Program-made: the position numbers and the translations under genes
Notes under the pieces: model-generated
What the model was told of the DNA's origin: nothing
Database searches by the model: none
What the model saw: only the letters and a program-made list of their open reading frames with translations
Part shown: piece after piece, positions 26,868 to 36,194 of the stretch
Layout: the number at the start of each line of letters is the position of its first letter
Numbering within the stretch: position 1 is the stretch's first letter
Origin: Altererythrobacter epoxidivorans
GTDB lineage: Bacteria; Pseudomonadota; Alphaproteobacteria; Sphingomonadales; Sphingomonadaceae
Assembly (NCBI RefSeq): GCF_001281485.1
Contig: NZ_CP012669.1
Location: forward strand, 2,201,501 to 2,265,500
Reading direction: 5' to 3'
Length of the DNA stretch: 64,000 nt

Positions 26868-29800
26868 CTATGCCATGGACATCAGGCTGGCATTGCCACC
26901 GGCAGCCGTCGTGTCTGTCGAGACGGAAAGTTCTTCGAGCATCCAGTCCATGCGATAGCTTTCTGCACCGGTTCCGATCTGCACGATGGGAATGGGCCCG
27001 TCCCATTTCGCGATCTCGGAAAGGATGGCACTGATATCGCGCTGTCCCCGCTCGATCAGCACATGAGCCGGATGCTCGCCCTGAGGCATATCTTCCTGCC
27101 GCTCGACAAGACGGGCGATCTCCTCGGGAAGCTGGTCGATGATATCGCTGTCTTCGGATCCCGCCTCGATCACCGTCTGGTTGCCGGTTGCCAAAAGCGT
27201 GGCAATCTGCGCCAGCAATCCCGCACGGGTTTCGGCCATGCACAGCACGCGGCCGCGACGCTCGACCCCATAGAGGTTGCGCTCACCGACCGGCCCGGGA
27301 AGCTGCTGCATGTTGAGCAACAGGGGACCGTTCTCGGCCGTCCGTTCCGCCCAGTCGGCGATCTCGGTTGCGCCGCTTTGCCGTAACCACCGGGCGAAGA
27401 TGCCGAGCGTGCCGGTCGTTTCCTGACCGGTCGCGAATGGCATGCGCTGCGGTGCCTTTTCCACCAGGCGATGGAGGTAGAGCGGCCCGCCTGCTTTGGG
27501 CCCCGTGCCCGAAAGGCGGCGCCCGCCGAAAGGCTGCACTCCAACGATGGCGCCGATGACGTTGCGGTTGACGTAGATGTTGCCGGCAGGTGCGCGTGCA
27601 GTGATGTCGGCGATCGTCTCGTCGATCCGGCTATGAATGCCGAACGTCAGTCCATACCCGGTCGCTCCAATCTGGTTCATGACATTGGTCAGGTCCTTCC
27701 GGCGGTAGCGAAGGACATGAAGCACCGGGCCGAAAACTTCGCGCCCAAGCTGTCCGATATTGTCGATCTCGACGATAGTGGGCGAGACGAAGGTTCCCTT
27801 CGCGGTATCTGCGCTCAGTGGCAGGCGCTCTACCCGGCAACCCAGCGACTGCATGTGCTCGACATGATCCTCGATCACCTGCTGTGCTTCTGCCGTGATG
27901 ACGGGTCCGATGTCGGTGCGCAGGAAATCTGTCTTGCCGATTACAAGCTCGGCCATCGCACCGCGCAACATGATCAGGAATTCGTCAGCGATGTCCTCCT
28001 GAAGGCACAGGATGCGCAGGGCCGAACAACGCTGCCCGGCACTGTCGAAGGCGCTGGCGATAACGTCCCGGGCGACCTGTTCGGGCAGGGCCGATGAATC
28101 AACGATCATCGCGTTCTGGCCGCCCGTTTCCGCGATCAGGGGAACAGGCCTGCCATCGGGCAAGGTTCGGCCGGCCAGCTGTGCCTGGATCAGCTTCGCG
28201 ACTTCTGTCGAGCCGGTGAAAAGCACTCCGCATGTTTCGGGCGCAGCCACAAGCGCGGCACCGATCGCACCGCCACCCGGCACGAATTGCAGCACATCTG
28301 CAGGAATGCCTGCCTCGTGCAGGATTTCGACTGCCTGCGAAGCAATGAGCGGGGTTTCCTCCGCCGGTTTGGCAAGTACGGGATTGCCGGCAGCCAGAGC
28401 GGCCGCAACCTCGCCTGTAAAAATCGCCAGCGGGAAATTCCACGGGCTGATACAGACGACAGGGCCGAGTGATCCGGCATCCTGCGCCAGCGTGTCGCAC
28501 GCCTGCTGGGCGTAATAGCGCAGGAAATCGACTGCTTCGCGCACCTCCGCGATAGCGTTGGGCAAGGATTTGCCCGCTTCTCGCATAATCAGGCCGAGCA
28601 GCGCTTCCATCCGGTCTTCCAGGATGTCGGCAGCCTTTTCCAGGCACGCCGAACGTTCGGCAACCGGGGTCGAGGCCCATCCGGCTGCAGCTTTTTGCGC
28701 CGCATCGAGCGCGAGCTTCACATCGTCTTCGGTCGCAAAATTCACTGCGCCGACGACGTCGGAATGATCGGCAGGGTTCAGCACCGGAGTGCCCAGCCCT
28801 TCTCGTTTCGCGCCTGTAATCATCGGACTTGCCTGCCATTTGCGCTGCGCGCTTTCGGCGAGTTTCACCGAGAGTTCGGCGAGCACGTTCTCATTGCTGA
28901 GATCGAGTCCGCGCGAATTCTTGCGGTCCGGGAAAAGCGCCCGGGGCAGATCGATGATCGGATGCGGAGACCCGACCGGATCGATCGTTTCTGCGTGCGA
29001 TACCGGGTCAGCGACCAGTACCTCTGGCGGAATGTTCTCGTCCCAGATCTGGTTCACGAAAGACGAATTGGCGCCGTTTTCGAGCAGGCGCCGAACGAGA
29101 TAGGCGAGCAGAGTCTCGTGAGAGCCGACCGGCGCGTAAATCCGGCAGGGTCTATCGTGCTTGCCCGCACCGACGACCTCTTCGAACAGAGGTTCGCCCA
29201 TGCCGTGGAGGCATTGGAACTCGTAATCGCCGACTGCGAAATCGGTACCGGCCAGGTGATAAATCGTCGCCACCGTCTGTGCGTTATGCGTCGCGAATTG
29301 CGGGAAAACGTGATCGCGCGCCGCGAGCAGCTTGTGCGCGCAGGCGATATAGCTGACGTCTGTGTGCACTTTGCGGGTGAAGACCGGGAAGTCTTCCAGC
29401 CCCTCTACCTGGGCGCGCTTGATCTCGCTGTCCCAGTACGCGCCCTTGACCAGCCGGACCATGATACGGTGACCCGAACGCCGGGCCAGGTCGACAATCC
29501 AGTCGATCACATAGGGGCAGCGTCGGCCATAGGCCTGCACGACGAAGCCCAGCCCCTGCCAACCGGACAGCTCGGGATCGAGAGCAAGCGCTTCGAGTAT
29601 GTCGAGCGAAAGTTCCAGCCTGTCGGCTTCTTCGGCATCGATGTTGAACCCGATGTCGTAACCCTTCGCCAGCTTGGCGAGCTCGCGCACCCGCGGGATC
29701 AATTCTCCGGTAACGCGGCCGGCCTGTGCCCGCTGGTAACGCGGGTGAAGCGCCGACAACTTGATCGAAATGCCGGGGCCGCCATAGACTCCGCGCCCCT

Positions 29801-30515
29801 TCGCCCCTGCACCGATCGCGTGGATCGCGCTTTCGTAGTCGGCGTAATACCGTTCGGCATCGGCCATCGTCATCGCCGCTTCGCCGAGCATGTCGTAGCT
29901 GTAGCCGAAGCCCTTTTCTTCCTGCTTGCGCGCCCGGCGCAGAGCTTCGTCGATGGTTTCTCCGAGCACGAACTGCTCGCCCATCATTTCCATCGCCATG
30001 TTCACCGCGCTGCGGATCACCGGCTCCCCGAAGCGGCCGATCAGCTTGGTCAGGTCCTTGCCCAGGCTGCGTTCCCGAACCGGGGTCACCAGCTTGCCCG
30101 TGACGACCAGGCCCCAGGTGGCGGCGTTCACGAAGATCGAACGCCCGTCGCCAAGGTGCGAGCTCCAGTCGCCATCGGAAATCTTGTCGCGGATCAGCGC
30201 ATCGCGGGTTGCATTGTCGGGGATCCGCAGCAGGGCTTCGGCAAGGCACATCAGCGCCACGCCTTCGCGGCTCGACAGCGAATACTCCTTCACCAGCTTT
30301 TCGACGCCGCCGCGCTGCCCCTTGGCACGCAGCTTCTCTACCAGCGCGATGGCTGTGGCAGAAATGCGCTGCCCTGTTTCGTCATCGACCCGCGCATAGG
30401 GCAGCAGGTCGGCGATGCAGTCCGCCTCGGGCTTGCGATAGGCAGCCGTGATCCGCTGTCGCATTGGCGACTGCACGGCAATCGGCGGGGCGAATTCGGA
30501 AAAGGGTGCAGGCAT
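26868..30515 (-). CDS. putA: Bifunctional proline dehydrogenase / glutamate-semialdehyde dehydrogenase
   Basis: A 1215-residue PutA converting proline to glutamate. The proline dehydrogenase barrel spans roughly 150-500 (GFNIDAEEADRLELSLD, VRLVKGAYWDSEIK). The aldehyde dehydrogenase domain spans ~560-1010, with ISPWNFPLAIFTG, ETGGQNAMIVDSSALP and the catalytic Cys in FDSAGQRCSALR. A ~200-residue C-terminal region follows, as in type-B PutAs. There is no N-terminal ribbon-helix-helix, so this PutA should not be a DNA-binding repressor. ATG 30515 has GGAG eight bases upstream. The divergent Lrp-type gene is the likely regulator. Confidence 0.95.
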   Translation of the reverse strand: MPAPFSEFAPPIAVQSPMRQRITAAYRKPEADCIADLLPYARVDDETGQRISATAIALVEKLRAKGQRGGVEKLVKEYSLSSREGVALMCLAEALLRIPDNATRDALIRDKISDGDWSSHLGDGRSIFVNAATWGLVVTGKLVTPVRERSLGKDLTKLIGRFGEPVIRSAVNMAMEMMGEQFVLGETIDEALRRARKQEEKGFGYSYDMLGEAAMTMADAERYYADYESAIHAIGAGAKGRGVYGGPGISIKLSALHPRYQRAQAGRVTGELIPRVRELAKLAKGYDIGFNIDAEEADRLELSLDILEALALDPELSGWQGLGFVVQAYGRRCPYVIDWIVDLARRSGHRIMVRLVKGAYWDSEIKRAQVEGLEDFPVFTRKVHTDVSYIACAHKLLAARDHVFPQFATHNAQTVATIYHLAGTDFAVGDYEFQCLHGMGEPLFEEVVGAGKHDRPCRIYAPVGSHETLLAYLVRRLLENGANSSFVNQIWDENIPPEVLVADPVSHAETIDPVGSPHPIIDLPRALFPDRKNSRGLDLSNENVLAELSVKLAESAQRKWQASPMITGAKREGLGTPVLNPADHSDVVGAVNFATEDDVKLALDAAQKAAAGWASTPVAERSACLEKAADILEDRMEALLGLIMREAGKSLPNAIAEVREAVDFLRYYAQQACDTLAQDAGSLGPVVCISPWNFPLAIFTGEVAAALAAGNPVLAKPAEETPLIASQAVEILHEAGIPADVLQFVPGGGAIGAALVAAPETCGVLFTGSTEVAKLIQAQLAGRTLPDGRPVPLIAETGGQNAMIVDSSALPEQVARDVIASAFDSAGQRCSALRILCLQEDIADEFLIMLRGAMAELVIGKTDFLRTDIGPVITAEAQQVIEDHVEHMQSLGCRVERLPLSADTAKGTFVSPTIVEIDNIGQLGREVFGPVLHVLRYRRKDLTNVMNQIGATGYGLTFGIHSRIDETIADITARAPAGNIYVNRNVIGAIVGVQPFGGRRLSGTGPKAGGPLYLHRLVEKAPQRMPFATGQETTGTLGIFARWLRQSGATEIADWAERTAENGPLLLNMQQLPGPVGERNLYGVERRGRVLCMAETRAGLLAQIATLLATGNQTVIEAGSEDSDIIDQLPEEIARLVERQEDMPQGEHPAHVLIERGQRDISAILSEIAKWDGPIPIVQIGTGAESYRMDWMLEELSVSTDTTAAGGNASLMSMA

Positions 30516-30629
30516 TGAATTACTCCGGGGGGAAAGATTCGCCACTACAACGCACGACGAAGGCGTTTCGCCCAAAGAATCGCATTTGGATTTGCTCTTG
30601 GACCGTATTTGCGGCCAAAAGCAGTCCAT
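30516..30629. promoter_or_regulatory. Divergent putA / lrp-type regulator promoter region
   Basis: A 114-bp region between the putA start (minus) and the Lrp-family gene (plus). It is more AT-rich than the flanks and carries several TTTG/CAAA elements, including TTTGCGGCCAAA at about 30608-30619 (TTTG-N4-CAAA), plus TTTGG and TTTGC motifs upstream. Lrp-family binding sites are loose, so this is only a candidate for autoregulation and proline-responsive activation of putA. Confidence 0.4.
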
Positions 30630-31112
30630 ATGACTGACAAATCAACCAGCGATAGGCCAAGTGACCGCATCGACCGCATCGACCGGCGGATGCTGGAGGA
30701 GCTACGCGTCGACGGGCGGCTGTCCGTGACCGAGCTTGCCAACCGCGTCGGCCTGTCCAAGACCCCCTGCCAGTCGCGGCTCAAACGATTGATGGAAAAG
30801 GGTTATATCCGCGGTTTTCGCGCCATCGTGGATCAGGGCAAACTGGGAGAGGCGCATGTCGCCTTTGCCGAGGTCAAGCTGTCCGACACGCGCGAAAAGG
30901 CGCTGGACGATTTTCGCCGGGCGGTGAGTCGCGTGCAGGAGGTCGAGGAGTGTCACATGATCGCTGGCAACTTCGACTACCTGCTGAAAGTGCGGACCCG
31001 CGACATCGACAGCTATCGTGCGATTCTGGGCGAGAAAATCAGCAGCCTGCCCCACGTTGCCAGCACGTCGAGCTTCGTGGTGATGGAGACCATCGTCGAC
31101 GGGATCGACTGA
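30630..31112 (+). CDS. putR: Lrp/AsnC family transcriptional regulator, likely PutR
   Basis: A 160-residue regulator. The N-terminal helix-turn-helix (DRIDRRMLEELRVDGRLSV, then ELANRVGLSKTPCQSRLK) is followed by a RAM/AsnC ligand-binding domain (KLSDTREKALDDF, VQEVEECHMIAGNFDYLL, SFVVMETIVDG). ATG 30630 is the natural start. It is transcribed away from putA across 114 bp. In alphaproteobacteria a divergent Lrp-type activator (PutR) turns on putA with proline, which fits this arrangement. Confidence 0.88.
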   Translation: MTDKSTSDRPSDRIDRIDRRMLEELRVDGRLSVTELANRVGLSKTPCQSRLKRLMEKGYIRGFRAIVDQGKLGEAHVAFAEVKLSDTREKALDDFRRAVSRVQEVEECHMIAGNFDYLLKVRTRDIDSYRAILGEKISSLPHVASTSSFVVMETIVDGID

Positions 31113-31140
31113 GCCGGCGAGGCGGATGGTCAGAATCGAA

Positions 31141-31174
31141 CGGGCCGGCCCCTCCCCATGGAAGGACCGGCCCG
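31141..31174 (-). terminator. Long hairpin between convergent genes, possible terminator
   Basis: CGGGCCGG at 31141-31148 and CCGGCCCG at 31167-31174 form the base of a stem that continues nearly to a 4-nt loop. Read on the minus strand, the two imperfect positions become G-U pairs, giving about 15 paired positions. It therefore fits best as the 3' end of the aldehyde dehydrogenase transcript, 21 bp past its stop. The T-run after it is poor. Confidence 0.5.
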
Positions 31175-31194
31175 CTTGAAGTCCTGGCGCTAAA

Positions 31195-32622
31195 TCAGGC
31201 CGGAACGTTGTCCTTCTTGACCGAGATCACCTGCGGATAGGTGAATTCCTTCAGGCCTTCGAGACCGTATTCGGCGCCGAAACCCGACTGCTTGTGCCCG
31301 CCGAAAGGTGCGAAGGGCGACAGGTGCAGATATTCATTGATCCAGACCGTACCTGTTTCGAGCTGTTCGGCGATTTCGACGCCCTTGTCCGGATTGCCGG
31401 TCCAGACGGCACCGGCGAGGCCGTAGTCCGAATTGTTCGCGCGCTGAATGACTTCATCCTCGCTCGAGAACTTCATCAACGGCATGACCGGTCCGAACTG
31501 TTCTTCCGCCACGATGCGGGCATCTTCCGGCGGGTTGTCCATGATCGTGATCGGCACGTAATAGCCGCTGCCCGAAGGATCGACTTCGCCGCCGACGAGG
31601 AACTTGTAGCCATTGTCCTTGGCATCCTCGATCAGTTCGCACACGCGGTCGAACTGCTTCTTGTTCTGGATCGGACCGACGCCGGTGCCCTGGTGCGAAC
31701 CGTCCCCGACCTTCACCGTCTTGGCATATTCGACCAGCGCTGCAGCCAGTTCGTCATAGATATCCTCGTGGATATAGATGCGCTTCGCAGCGACGCAGAT
31801 CTGGCCCGCGTTGGAGAAGCTCGACCAGAACAGCTGCTCGGCAACCTTCTTCGGATCGGCATCGGGCAGGACGATCGAGGCGTCGTTGCCGCCCAGTTCC
31901 AGCGTGATGCGCTTCAGGTCGGCGCTGGCGCCTTCCATGATCTTCTTGCCGGTCGCGGTCGAGCCGGTGAAGGTGATCTTGTCGATATCGGGGTGCGAGG
32001 TGATCAGTGGGCCGAGGCTGTCTTCACCGGTGATGATGTTGACCGTACCGGCCGGCACCTTGTCCGCGATCAGCTCTGCGATGCGCAAGGTCGTCAGCGG
32101 CGTGAAGGGCGACGGCTTGAGCACGATGGTGCAGCCAGCCATCAGCGCCGGGACGATTTTCTGGATCGCCATCATGACGGGGAAGTTCCACGGCACGATG
32201 CCGCCGACAACGCCAACCGGGACGCGGCGCGAACGGTGGAGGCGGGTGTCGCTATCCTCAATGATCTCGTCTTCGAGCTTGAAGGTCGCTTGCGCAGCCG
32301 AAAGTCCGGCAGCGCCGAAGATTTCGCCCTTGGCCTGGTCGTGCGGCTTGCCCTGTTCGCTGGTCAGCAGCCGGTACAGTTCCTCTGCGTTTTCCTTGAT
32401 CGCGCCCGAAATCGCCATGCAGGCGGCCTGGCGTTCCTCGAACGAGGTCTTCTTCCAGCTCTTGAAAGCTTCACGTGCGGCGGCGACGGCCTTGTCCAGG
32501 TCGTCCTTGCCGCATGCCGGGACCTGCCCGATGACTTCTTCATTGGCGGGATTGACGACATCGAGCCACTCGCCGTTGTCGACCATCTTGCCGTTGATGA
32601 GGTTCTTGTACTGGGTGGCCAT
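31195..32622 (-). CDS. NAD(P)-dependent aldehyde dehydrogenase
   Basis: A 475-residue aldehyde dehydrogenase with GIVPWNFPVMMAIQKI (cofactor site), FTGSTATGKKIM, the general-base Glu in LELGGNDASIVL and the catalytic Cys in NAGQICVAAKRIY. It has the full length of the ALDH superfamily. ATG 32622 has GGGAG seven bases upstream. The substrate cannot be read from sequence: medium-chain, aromatic or betaine aldehydes are all possible. An inverted repeat 53-68 bp upstream could be an operator. It faces the Lrp gene tail to tail. Confidence 0.92.
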   Translation of the reverse strand: MATQYKNLINGKMVDNGEWLDVVNPANEEVIGQVPACGKDDLDKAVAAAREAFKSWKKTSFEERQAACMAISGAIKENAEELYRLLTSEQGKPHDQAKGEIFGAAGLSAAQATFKLEDEIIEDSDTRLHRSRRVPVGVVGGIVPWNFPVMMAIQKIVPALMAGCTIVLKPSPFTPLTTLRIAELIADKVPAGTVNIITGEDSLGPLITSHPDIDKITFTGSTATGKKIMEGASADLKRITLELGGNDASIVLPDADPKKVAEQLFWSSFSNAGQICVAAKRIYIHEDIYDELAAALVEYAKTVKVGDGSHQGTGVGPIQNKKQFDRVCELIEDAKDNGYKFLVGGEVDPSGSGYYVPITIMDNPPEDARIVAEEQFGPVMPLMKFSSEDEVIQRANNSDYGLAGAVWTGNPDKGVEIAEQLETGTVWINEYLHLSPFAPFGGHKQSGFGAEYGLEGLKEFTYPQVISVKKDNVPA

Positions 32623-32674
32623 TCTCAATCTCCCAAAGGAATCGCTTTGCTCGGTTTCCGTTAACGTGAACCGT

Positions 32675-32690
32675 TGCGTTCAAAAACGCA
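32675..32690. promoter_or_regulatory. Inverted repeat upstream of aldehyde dehydrogenase
   Basis: TGCGTT at 32675-32680 and AACGCA at 32685-32690 form a perfect 6-bp inverted repeat with a CAAA spacer. A nearby GTTAAC palindrome is at 32660-32665. Both sit between the aldehyde dehydrogenase start (minus, 32622) and mtnP (plus, 32799), where operators would be expected. The regulator is unknown. Confidence 0.35.
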
Positions 32691-32798
32691 ATTGAAGAAA
32701 CACGAACCAAATCTGGCGGATTGCTAACCAAAACTTTGCCTCTTGGGCGCAGTTGGGGCAAAGCGTCGCCATACCGGCACACACGAAAAGGGAGTGGC

Positions 32799-33671
32799 AT
32801 GGTTAGCCCATGGACAATCGGGATTATCGGCGGATCGGGCCTCTACGCGATAGAGGGGCTGGAAGATGCGCAGTGGATCTCCGTCGAGAGCCCGTGGGGC
32901 AAGCCGTCCGATGAAATCCTGTGCGGCCGCATCGGCGATGTCCGGGTACGTTTCCTCCCACGGCATGGAAGAGGCCATCCGATCTCGCCCGGCGAACTGA
33001 ATGCCCGTGCCAATATCGATGCCCTGAAACGCGCAGGATGCACCGACATCCTCGCCGTCAGCGCGGTTGGTTCCTTGCGCGAAGAAATCGAACCGGGCCG
33101 TTTTGCTGTGGCCGAACAGTTCATCGACATGACCCGCGGACGCCCCTCCACTTTCTACGGTTCAGGCTTTGTCACCCATGTCTCGATGGCCGATCCGGTA
33201 TGCGAGCGATTGTCCGGGATGGCAGCAAAGGCGATCGCGGCGGCCAAAGGCAAGGTCGCGACCGGCGCCACCTATGTCGCGATCGAAGGACCGCAATTCT
33301 CGACCCGCGCCGAAAGCCACATGTTCCGTGAACTGGGTGCCGACATCATCGGGATGACTGCCATGCCCGAGGCCAAGCTCGCCCGCGAGGCAGAACTTCC
33401 CTATGCCCTCATCGGCATGGTGACCGATTACGACTGCTGGCGCGAAGGCGATGCGGTCGACGTCACGCAGGTCGTGACCCAGATGCAGCAGAACAGCCAG
33501 CTAGCCCGCGACATGCTCGTTCGTTTCATCAAGGCGCTGCCCGCGAAACGCGAAGCCTCGCCCATCGACACCGCGTTGGACGATTCGGTGATTACTGCGC
33601 CAGACCGGCATGACCGGTCGCTTATGGCGAAGCTGGATGCCGTCGCGGGACGCCTGATCGATGACTTCTGA
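32799..33671 (+). CDS. mtnP: S-methyl-5'-thioadenosine phosphorylase
   Basis: A 290-residue phosphorylase of the methionine salvage and polyamine by-product route. GIIGGSGLYAIEG is the phosphate-binding N-terminus, and RFLPRHGRGHPISP, ATYVAIEGPQFSTRAES and GMTAMPEAKLAREAELPYA match MTA phosphorylase (PNP family). ATG 32799 is chosen because AAGGGAG ends five bases upstream. Its last 11 bp overlap the start of the quinone oxidoreductase gene. Confidence 0.93.
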   Translation: MVSPWTIGIIGGSGLYAIEGLEDAQWISVESPWGKPSDEILCGRIGDVRVRFLPRHGRGHPISPGELNARANIDALKRAGCTDILAVSAVGSLREEIEPGRFAVAEQFIDMTRGRPSTFYGSGFVTHVSMADPVCERLSGMAAKAIAAAKGKVATGATYVAIEGPQFSTRAESHMFRELGADIIGMTAMPEAKLAREAELPYALIGMVTDYDCWREGDAVDVTQVVTQMQQNSQLARDMLVRFIKALPAKREASPIDTALDDSVITAPDRHDRSLMAKLDAVAGRLIDDF

Positions 33672-34662
33672 TTCAATCCAGGCGGGCGCTTGCACCCGCG
33701 CGCAGATCTCCCGGCACGGAGGTCCCGAAGTGATCGAATGGGTGACCGGCGAGATACCGGTTCCGGCCGCGGGTCAGGTCGTGATCGAGCATAGCGCCGT
33801 CGGGCTCAACTTCATCGACACCTATCACCGCACTGGGCTTTACCCGCTCGAATTGCCCAGCGGACTGGGCCTGGAGGCCGCAGGGCGCGTAACGGCGATC
33901 GGCGAGAATGTGACGACGCTGAAAGTCGGTGACCGCGTTGCCTACATGGGGCCCGGCCTAGGCGCCTATGCAACCCACCGGGCAATGCCAGCCGCAGCTC
34001 TGTTCAGGCTTCCGAACAATATATCTGACCAGATTGCCGCCGCTTCGACATTGAAGGCGGCAACGGTCGAATTCCTTGTCGAGCGATGCGCCAATGTCTC
34101 TGCCGGAGACACAGTGCTGGTTCATGCTGCTGCAGGCGGCGTCGGGCTTATTCTCGTCCAATGGCTCAAGGCCATCGGCGCGCACGTTATCGGCACCGTG
34201 TCATCCGAGGCGAAGGCGGATATCGTCATGCAAGCGGGATGCGATCACGTAATCCGTTACGACCAGCACGATGTTGCTGCGGGCGTTCGCGAGCTGACCG
34301 ACGGCGCGGGCGTGCCGGTTGTGCTCGATGGCGTCGGGAAGGACACTTTCAAGGCGTCGCTCGATAGCCTCGCACCGCGAGGGCTTCTCGTCAGCTTCGG
34401 CAATGCATCGGGTCCGGTCGAAGGGGTGAACCTGGGCGTGCTTGCACAGAAGGGATCGCTGTTCGTCACCCGCCCCACCCTGTTCGACTATTATGCGAGC
34501 GATGCGGACCGTGAGCGCGGGATTTCGCGAGTCTGGGAAATGCTCGGCAGCGGCAAGGTCGAAGTCGCCATTGGCCAGACCTATCCGCTGACCGACGCGG
34601 CACAGGCCCATGCCGATCTGGAAGCGCGCAAAACCACCGGATCGACCCTGCTACTGCCCTGA
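33661..34662 (+). CDS. qor: NADPH:quinone oxidoreductase (zeta-crystallin-like MDR)
   Basis: A 333-residue zinc-free medium-chain dehydrogenase/reductase. It has NFIDTYHRTGLYP and SGLGLEAAGRVTAIG in the catalytic domain, and VLVHAAAGGVGLILVQWLKA as the NADP-binding loop. The structural-zinc cysteines of alcohol dehydrogenases are absent, as in the QOR group. It reduces quinones with NADPH. It overlaps mtnP by 11 bp and is probably translated from the same mRNA. Confidence 0.92.
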   Translation: MTSDSIQAGACTRAQISRHGGPEVIEWVTGEIPVPAAGQVVIEHSAVGLNFIDTYHRTGLYPLELPSGLGLEAAGRVTAIGENVTTLKVGDRVAYMGPGLGAYATHRAMPAAALFRLPNNISDQIAAASTLKAATVEFLVERCANVSAGDTVLVHAAAGGVGLILVQWLKAIGAHVIGTVSSEAKADIVMQAGCDHVIRYDQHDVAAGVRELTDGAGVPVVLDGVGKDTFKASLDSLAPRGLLVSFGNASGPVEGVNLGVLAQKGSLFVTRPTLFDYYASDADRERGISRVWEMLGSGKVEVAIGQTYPLTDAAQAHADLEARKTTGSTLLLP

Positions 34663-34669
34663 CGGCGCT

Positions 34670-34960
34670 TCAGCCCTTGGACCAGTCTCCGAACAGCGGG
34701 TTGAATTCATCCGCGCGGATCGACTGCCACACGCCTGCTGCGAAATAGGGAATCGCTTCCAGCCGTTCGCGTGCCTCTGCCTCGTCCATGGCCTTGATGA
34801 TCAGCAGTGACCCGACCACCGCCTCGCCCTTGGTCAGCGGACCTGCCACGGCAAAATGCTCGCCGTGCTCGGCAAAATGTTCGAGCAATGCCTCCTGCGT
34901 GTGTTCGCGGAAGAAGGCGCCATGCTCACCGTCGCGGCAGTAAAAGGCGAAAAGCTTCAT
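34670..34960 (-). CDS. YciI-like protein
   Basis: 96 residues forming a single YCII domain (ferredoxin-like fold): FYCRDGEHG, REHTQEALLEHFAEHGEHFA with the conserved His, and VAGPLTKGEAVVGSLLIIKA. This family contains small lyases or dehydrochlorinase-related proteins that act as dimers; the substrate is unknown. It is convergent with qor, 7 bp apart. Confidence 0.88.
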   Translation of the reverse strand: MKLFAFYCRDGEHGAFFREHTQEALLEHFAEHGEHFAVAGPLTKGEAVVGSLLIIKAMDEAEARERLEAIPYFAAGVWQSIRADEFNPLFGDWSKG

Positions 34961-35039
34961 GGCGCGGTTTCTAGGACGAGCATGCCCCGCGCATCAAGCG
35001 CCTTGCGCCCGCCCATCCCGGAACGATAGGATGCTTTCG

Positions 35040-35570
35040 ATGCGTCGCGCCCTTCTATCCCTGATCGCCTTGTTCGCCCTCTTGTCGGGAAGCCCCGCAC
35101 TTGCCGAGGTCAAACTGAGCTTCCACAGCTTCAACGGGTCGGTCATCGTCGGCCGTTATCCGCACGCCTTCATCGTGCTCGAAGGGACTCTCGACGAGAG
35201 CGGCAAGGTCGTGAACGAAAACTACGGATTCACCGCAAAAAGCGTCAGCACCAAGATCCTGAGCGGCCCGGTCGAACACGACGTGATGATCGAAGAGGCG
35301 AAGTACATTTCCGGCACCAACCGGCACTTCACCATACCGATCAGTGACAAGCAGTATCACCGCATCGTTGCCGAAATGCGCGCCTGGCGCGATGCCCCGG
35401 GCAAGTATTACGACCTCGACAATCGCAACTGCATCCACTTCGTCGGCCGTATGGCCGAAATCGTCGGACTGAAGGTCGATTACCCGCAGAAGATGCTGCG
35501 CAGGCCGAAGAAGTGGCTGAACCATATCACCGCGCTCAACCCGCAACTGGCTGCGCGTCAGGTCAAGTAA
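35040..35570 (+). CDS. Exported protein, possible permuted papain-like hydrolase
   Basis: 176 residues. A signal peptide ([18 protein letters not shown]) is followed by a ~155-residue domain. Its motif order is PHAFIVLEG (His, about residue 42) and later [21 protein letters not shown] (Cys, about residue 137). His-before-Cys with a hydrophobic helix after N-C is the pattern of circularly permuted NlpC/P60-papain proteins. If so, it would be a periplasmic amidase, peptidase or lipid-modifying enzyme. ATG 35040 fits AGGA at 35028; ATG 35031 is an alternative. The functional assignment is inferred. Confidence 0.6.
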   Translation: MRRALLSLIALFALLSGSPALAEVKLSFHSFNGSVIVGRYPHAFIVLEGTLDESGKVVNENYGFTAKSVSTKILSGPVEHDVMIEEAKYISGTNRHFTIPISDKQYHRIVAEMRAWRDAPGKYYDLDNRNCIHFVGRMAEIVGLKVDYPQKMLRRPKKWLNHITALNPQLAARQVK

Positions 35571-35629
35571 TCGGCAAAACTGCGCCATGCGCGCTTGCCC
35601 AGCGGCTCGCGATGCGGAATCACAGGGCC

Positions 35630-36184
35630 ATGGCGATTCTCTCCGACAAATGGATCCGCACCCAGGCCCGCGAACACGGCATGATCGAGCCGTTCGAGGA
35701 AGCCCAGCGGCGCGACGGTTGCATCTCTTACGGCCTGTCCAGCTACGGCTACGACGCGCGGGTCGCGCCCGAGTTCAAGATCTTCACCAATGTCGACAGC
35801 GCGGTTGTCGATCCGAAGGATTTTGCCAGCAACAGCTTTGTCGATCGCGATACCGATGTGTGCGTGATCCCGCCGAACAGCTTCGCACTTGCGCGGACGG
35901 TCGAATACTTCCGCATTCCCGAAGACGTGCTGGTCATCTGCCTCGGCAAGAGCACCTATGCGCGCTGCGGCATCATCGTGAACGTCACCCCGCTCGAACC
36001 GGGCTGGGAAGGTCATGTCACGCTGGAATTTTCGAACACCACGCCGCTGCCGGCCAAAATCTACGCCAACGAAGGCGCGTGCCAGTTCCTGTTCCTCAAA
36101 GGGAACGAGCGGCCCGAGGTGACCTATGCCGACCGCGCGGGCAAATATATGGGCCAGCGCGGGGTAACCCTGCCGCGGCTGTAG
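35630..36184 (+). CDS. dcd: dCTP deaminase
   Basis: A 184-residue trimeric dUTPase-fold enzyme that deaminates dCTP to dUTP for thymidylate synthesis. It has [60 protein letters not shown] with the catalytic Glu, and a C-terminal [13 protein letters not shown]. The length matches the family exactly when started at ATG 35630. It is followed after 10 bp by the thioesterase gene and may share its transcript. Confidence 0.96.
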   Translation: MAILSDKWIRTQAREHGMIEPFEEAQRRDGCISYGLSSYGYDARVAPEFKIFTNVDSAVVDPKDFASNSFVDRDTDVCVIPPNSFALARTVEYFRIPEDVLVICLGKSTYARCGIIVNVTPLEPGWEGHVTLEFSNTTPLPAKIYANEGACQFLFLKGNERPEVTYADRAGKYMGQRGVTLPRL

Positions 36185-36194
36185 AGCAGAAACG

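Noticed and set aside
28695..30518. 607-codon plus-strand ORF antisense to putA
   Set aside because: A shadow of putA, with His/Arg/Asp-rich composition typical of antisense frames in GC-rich DNA.
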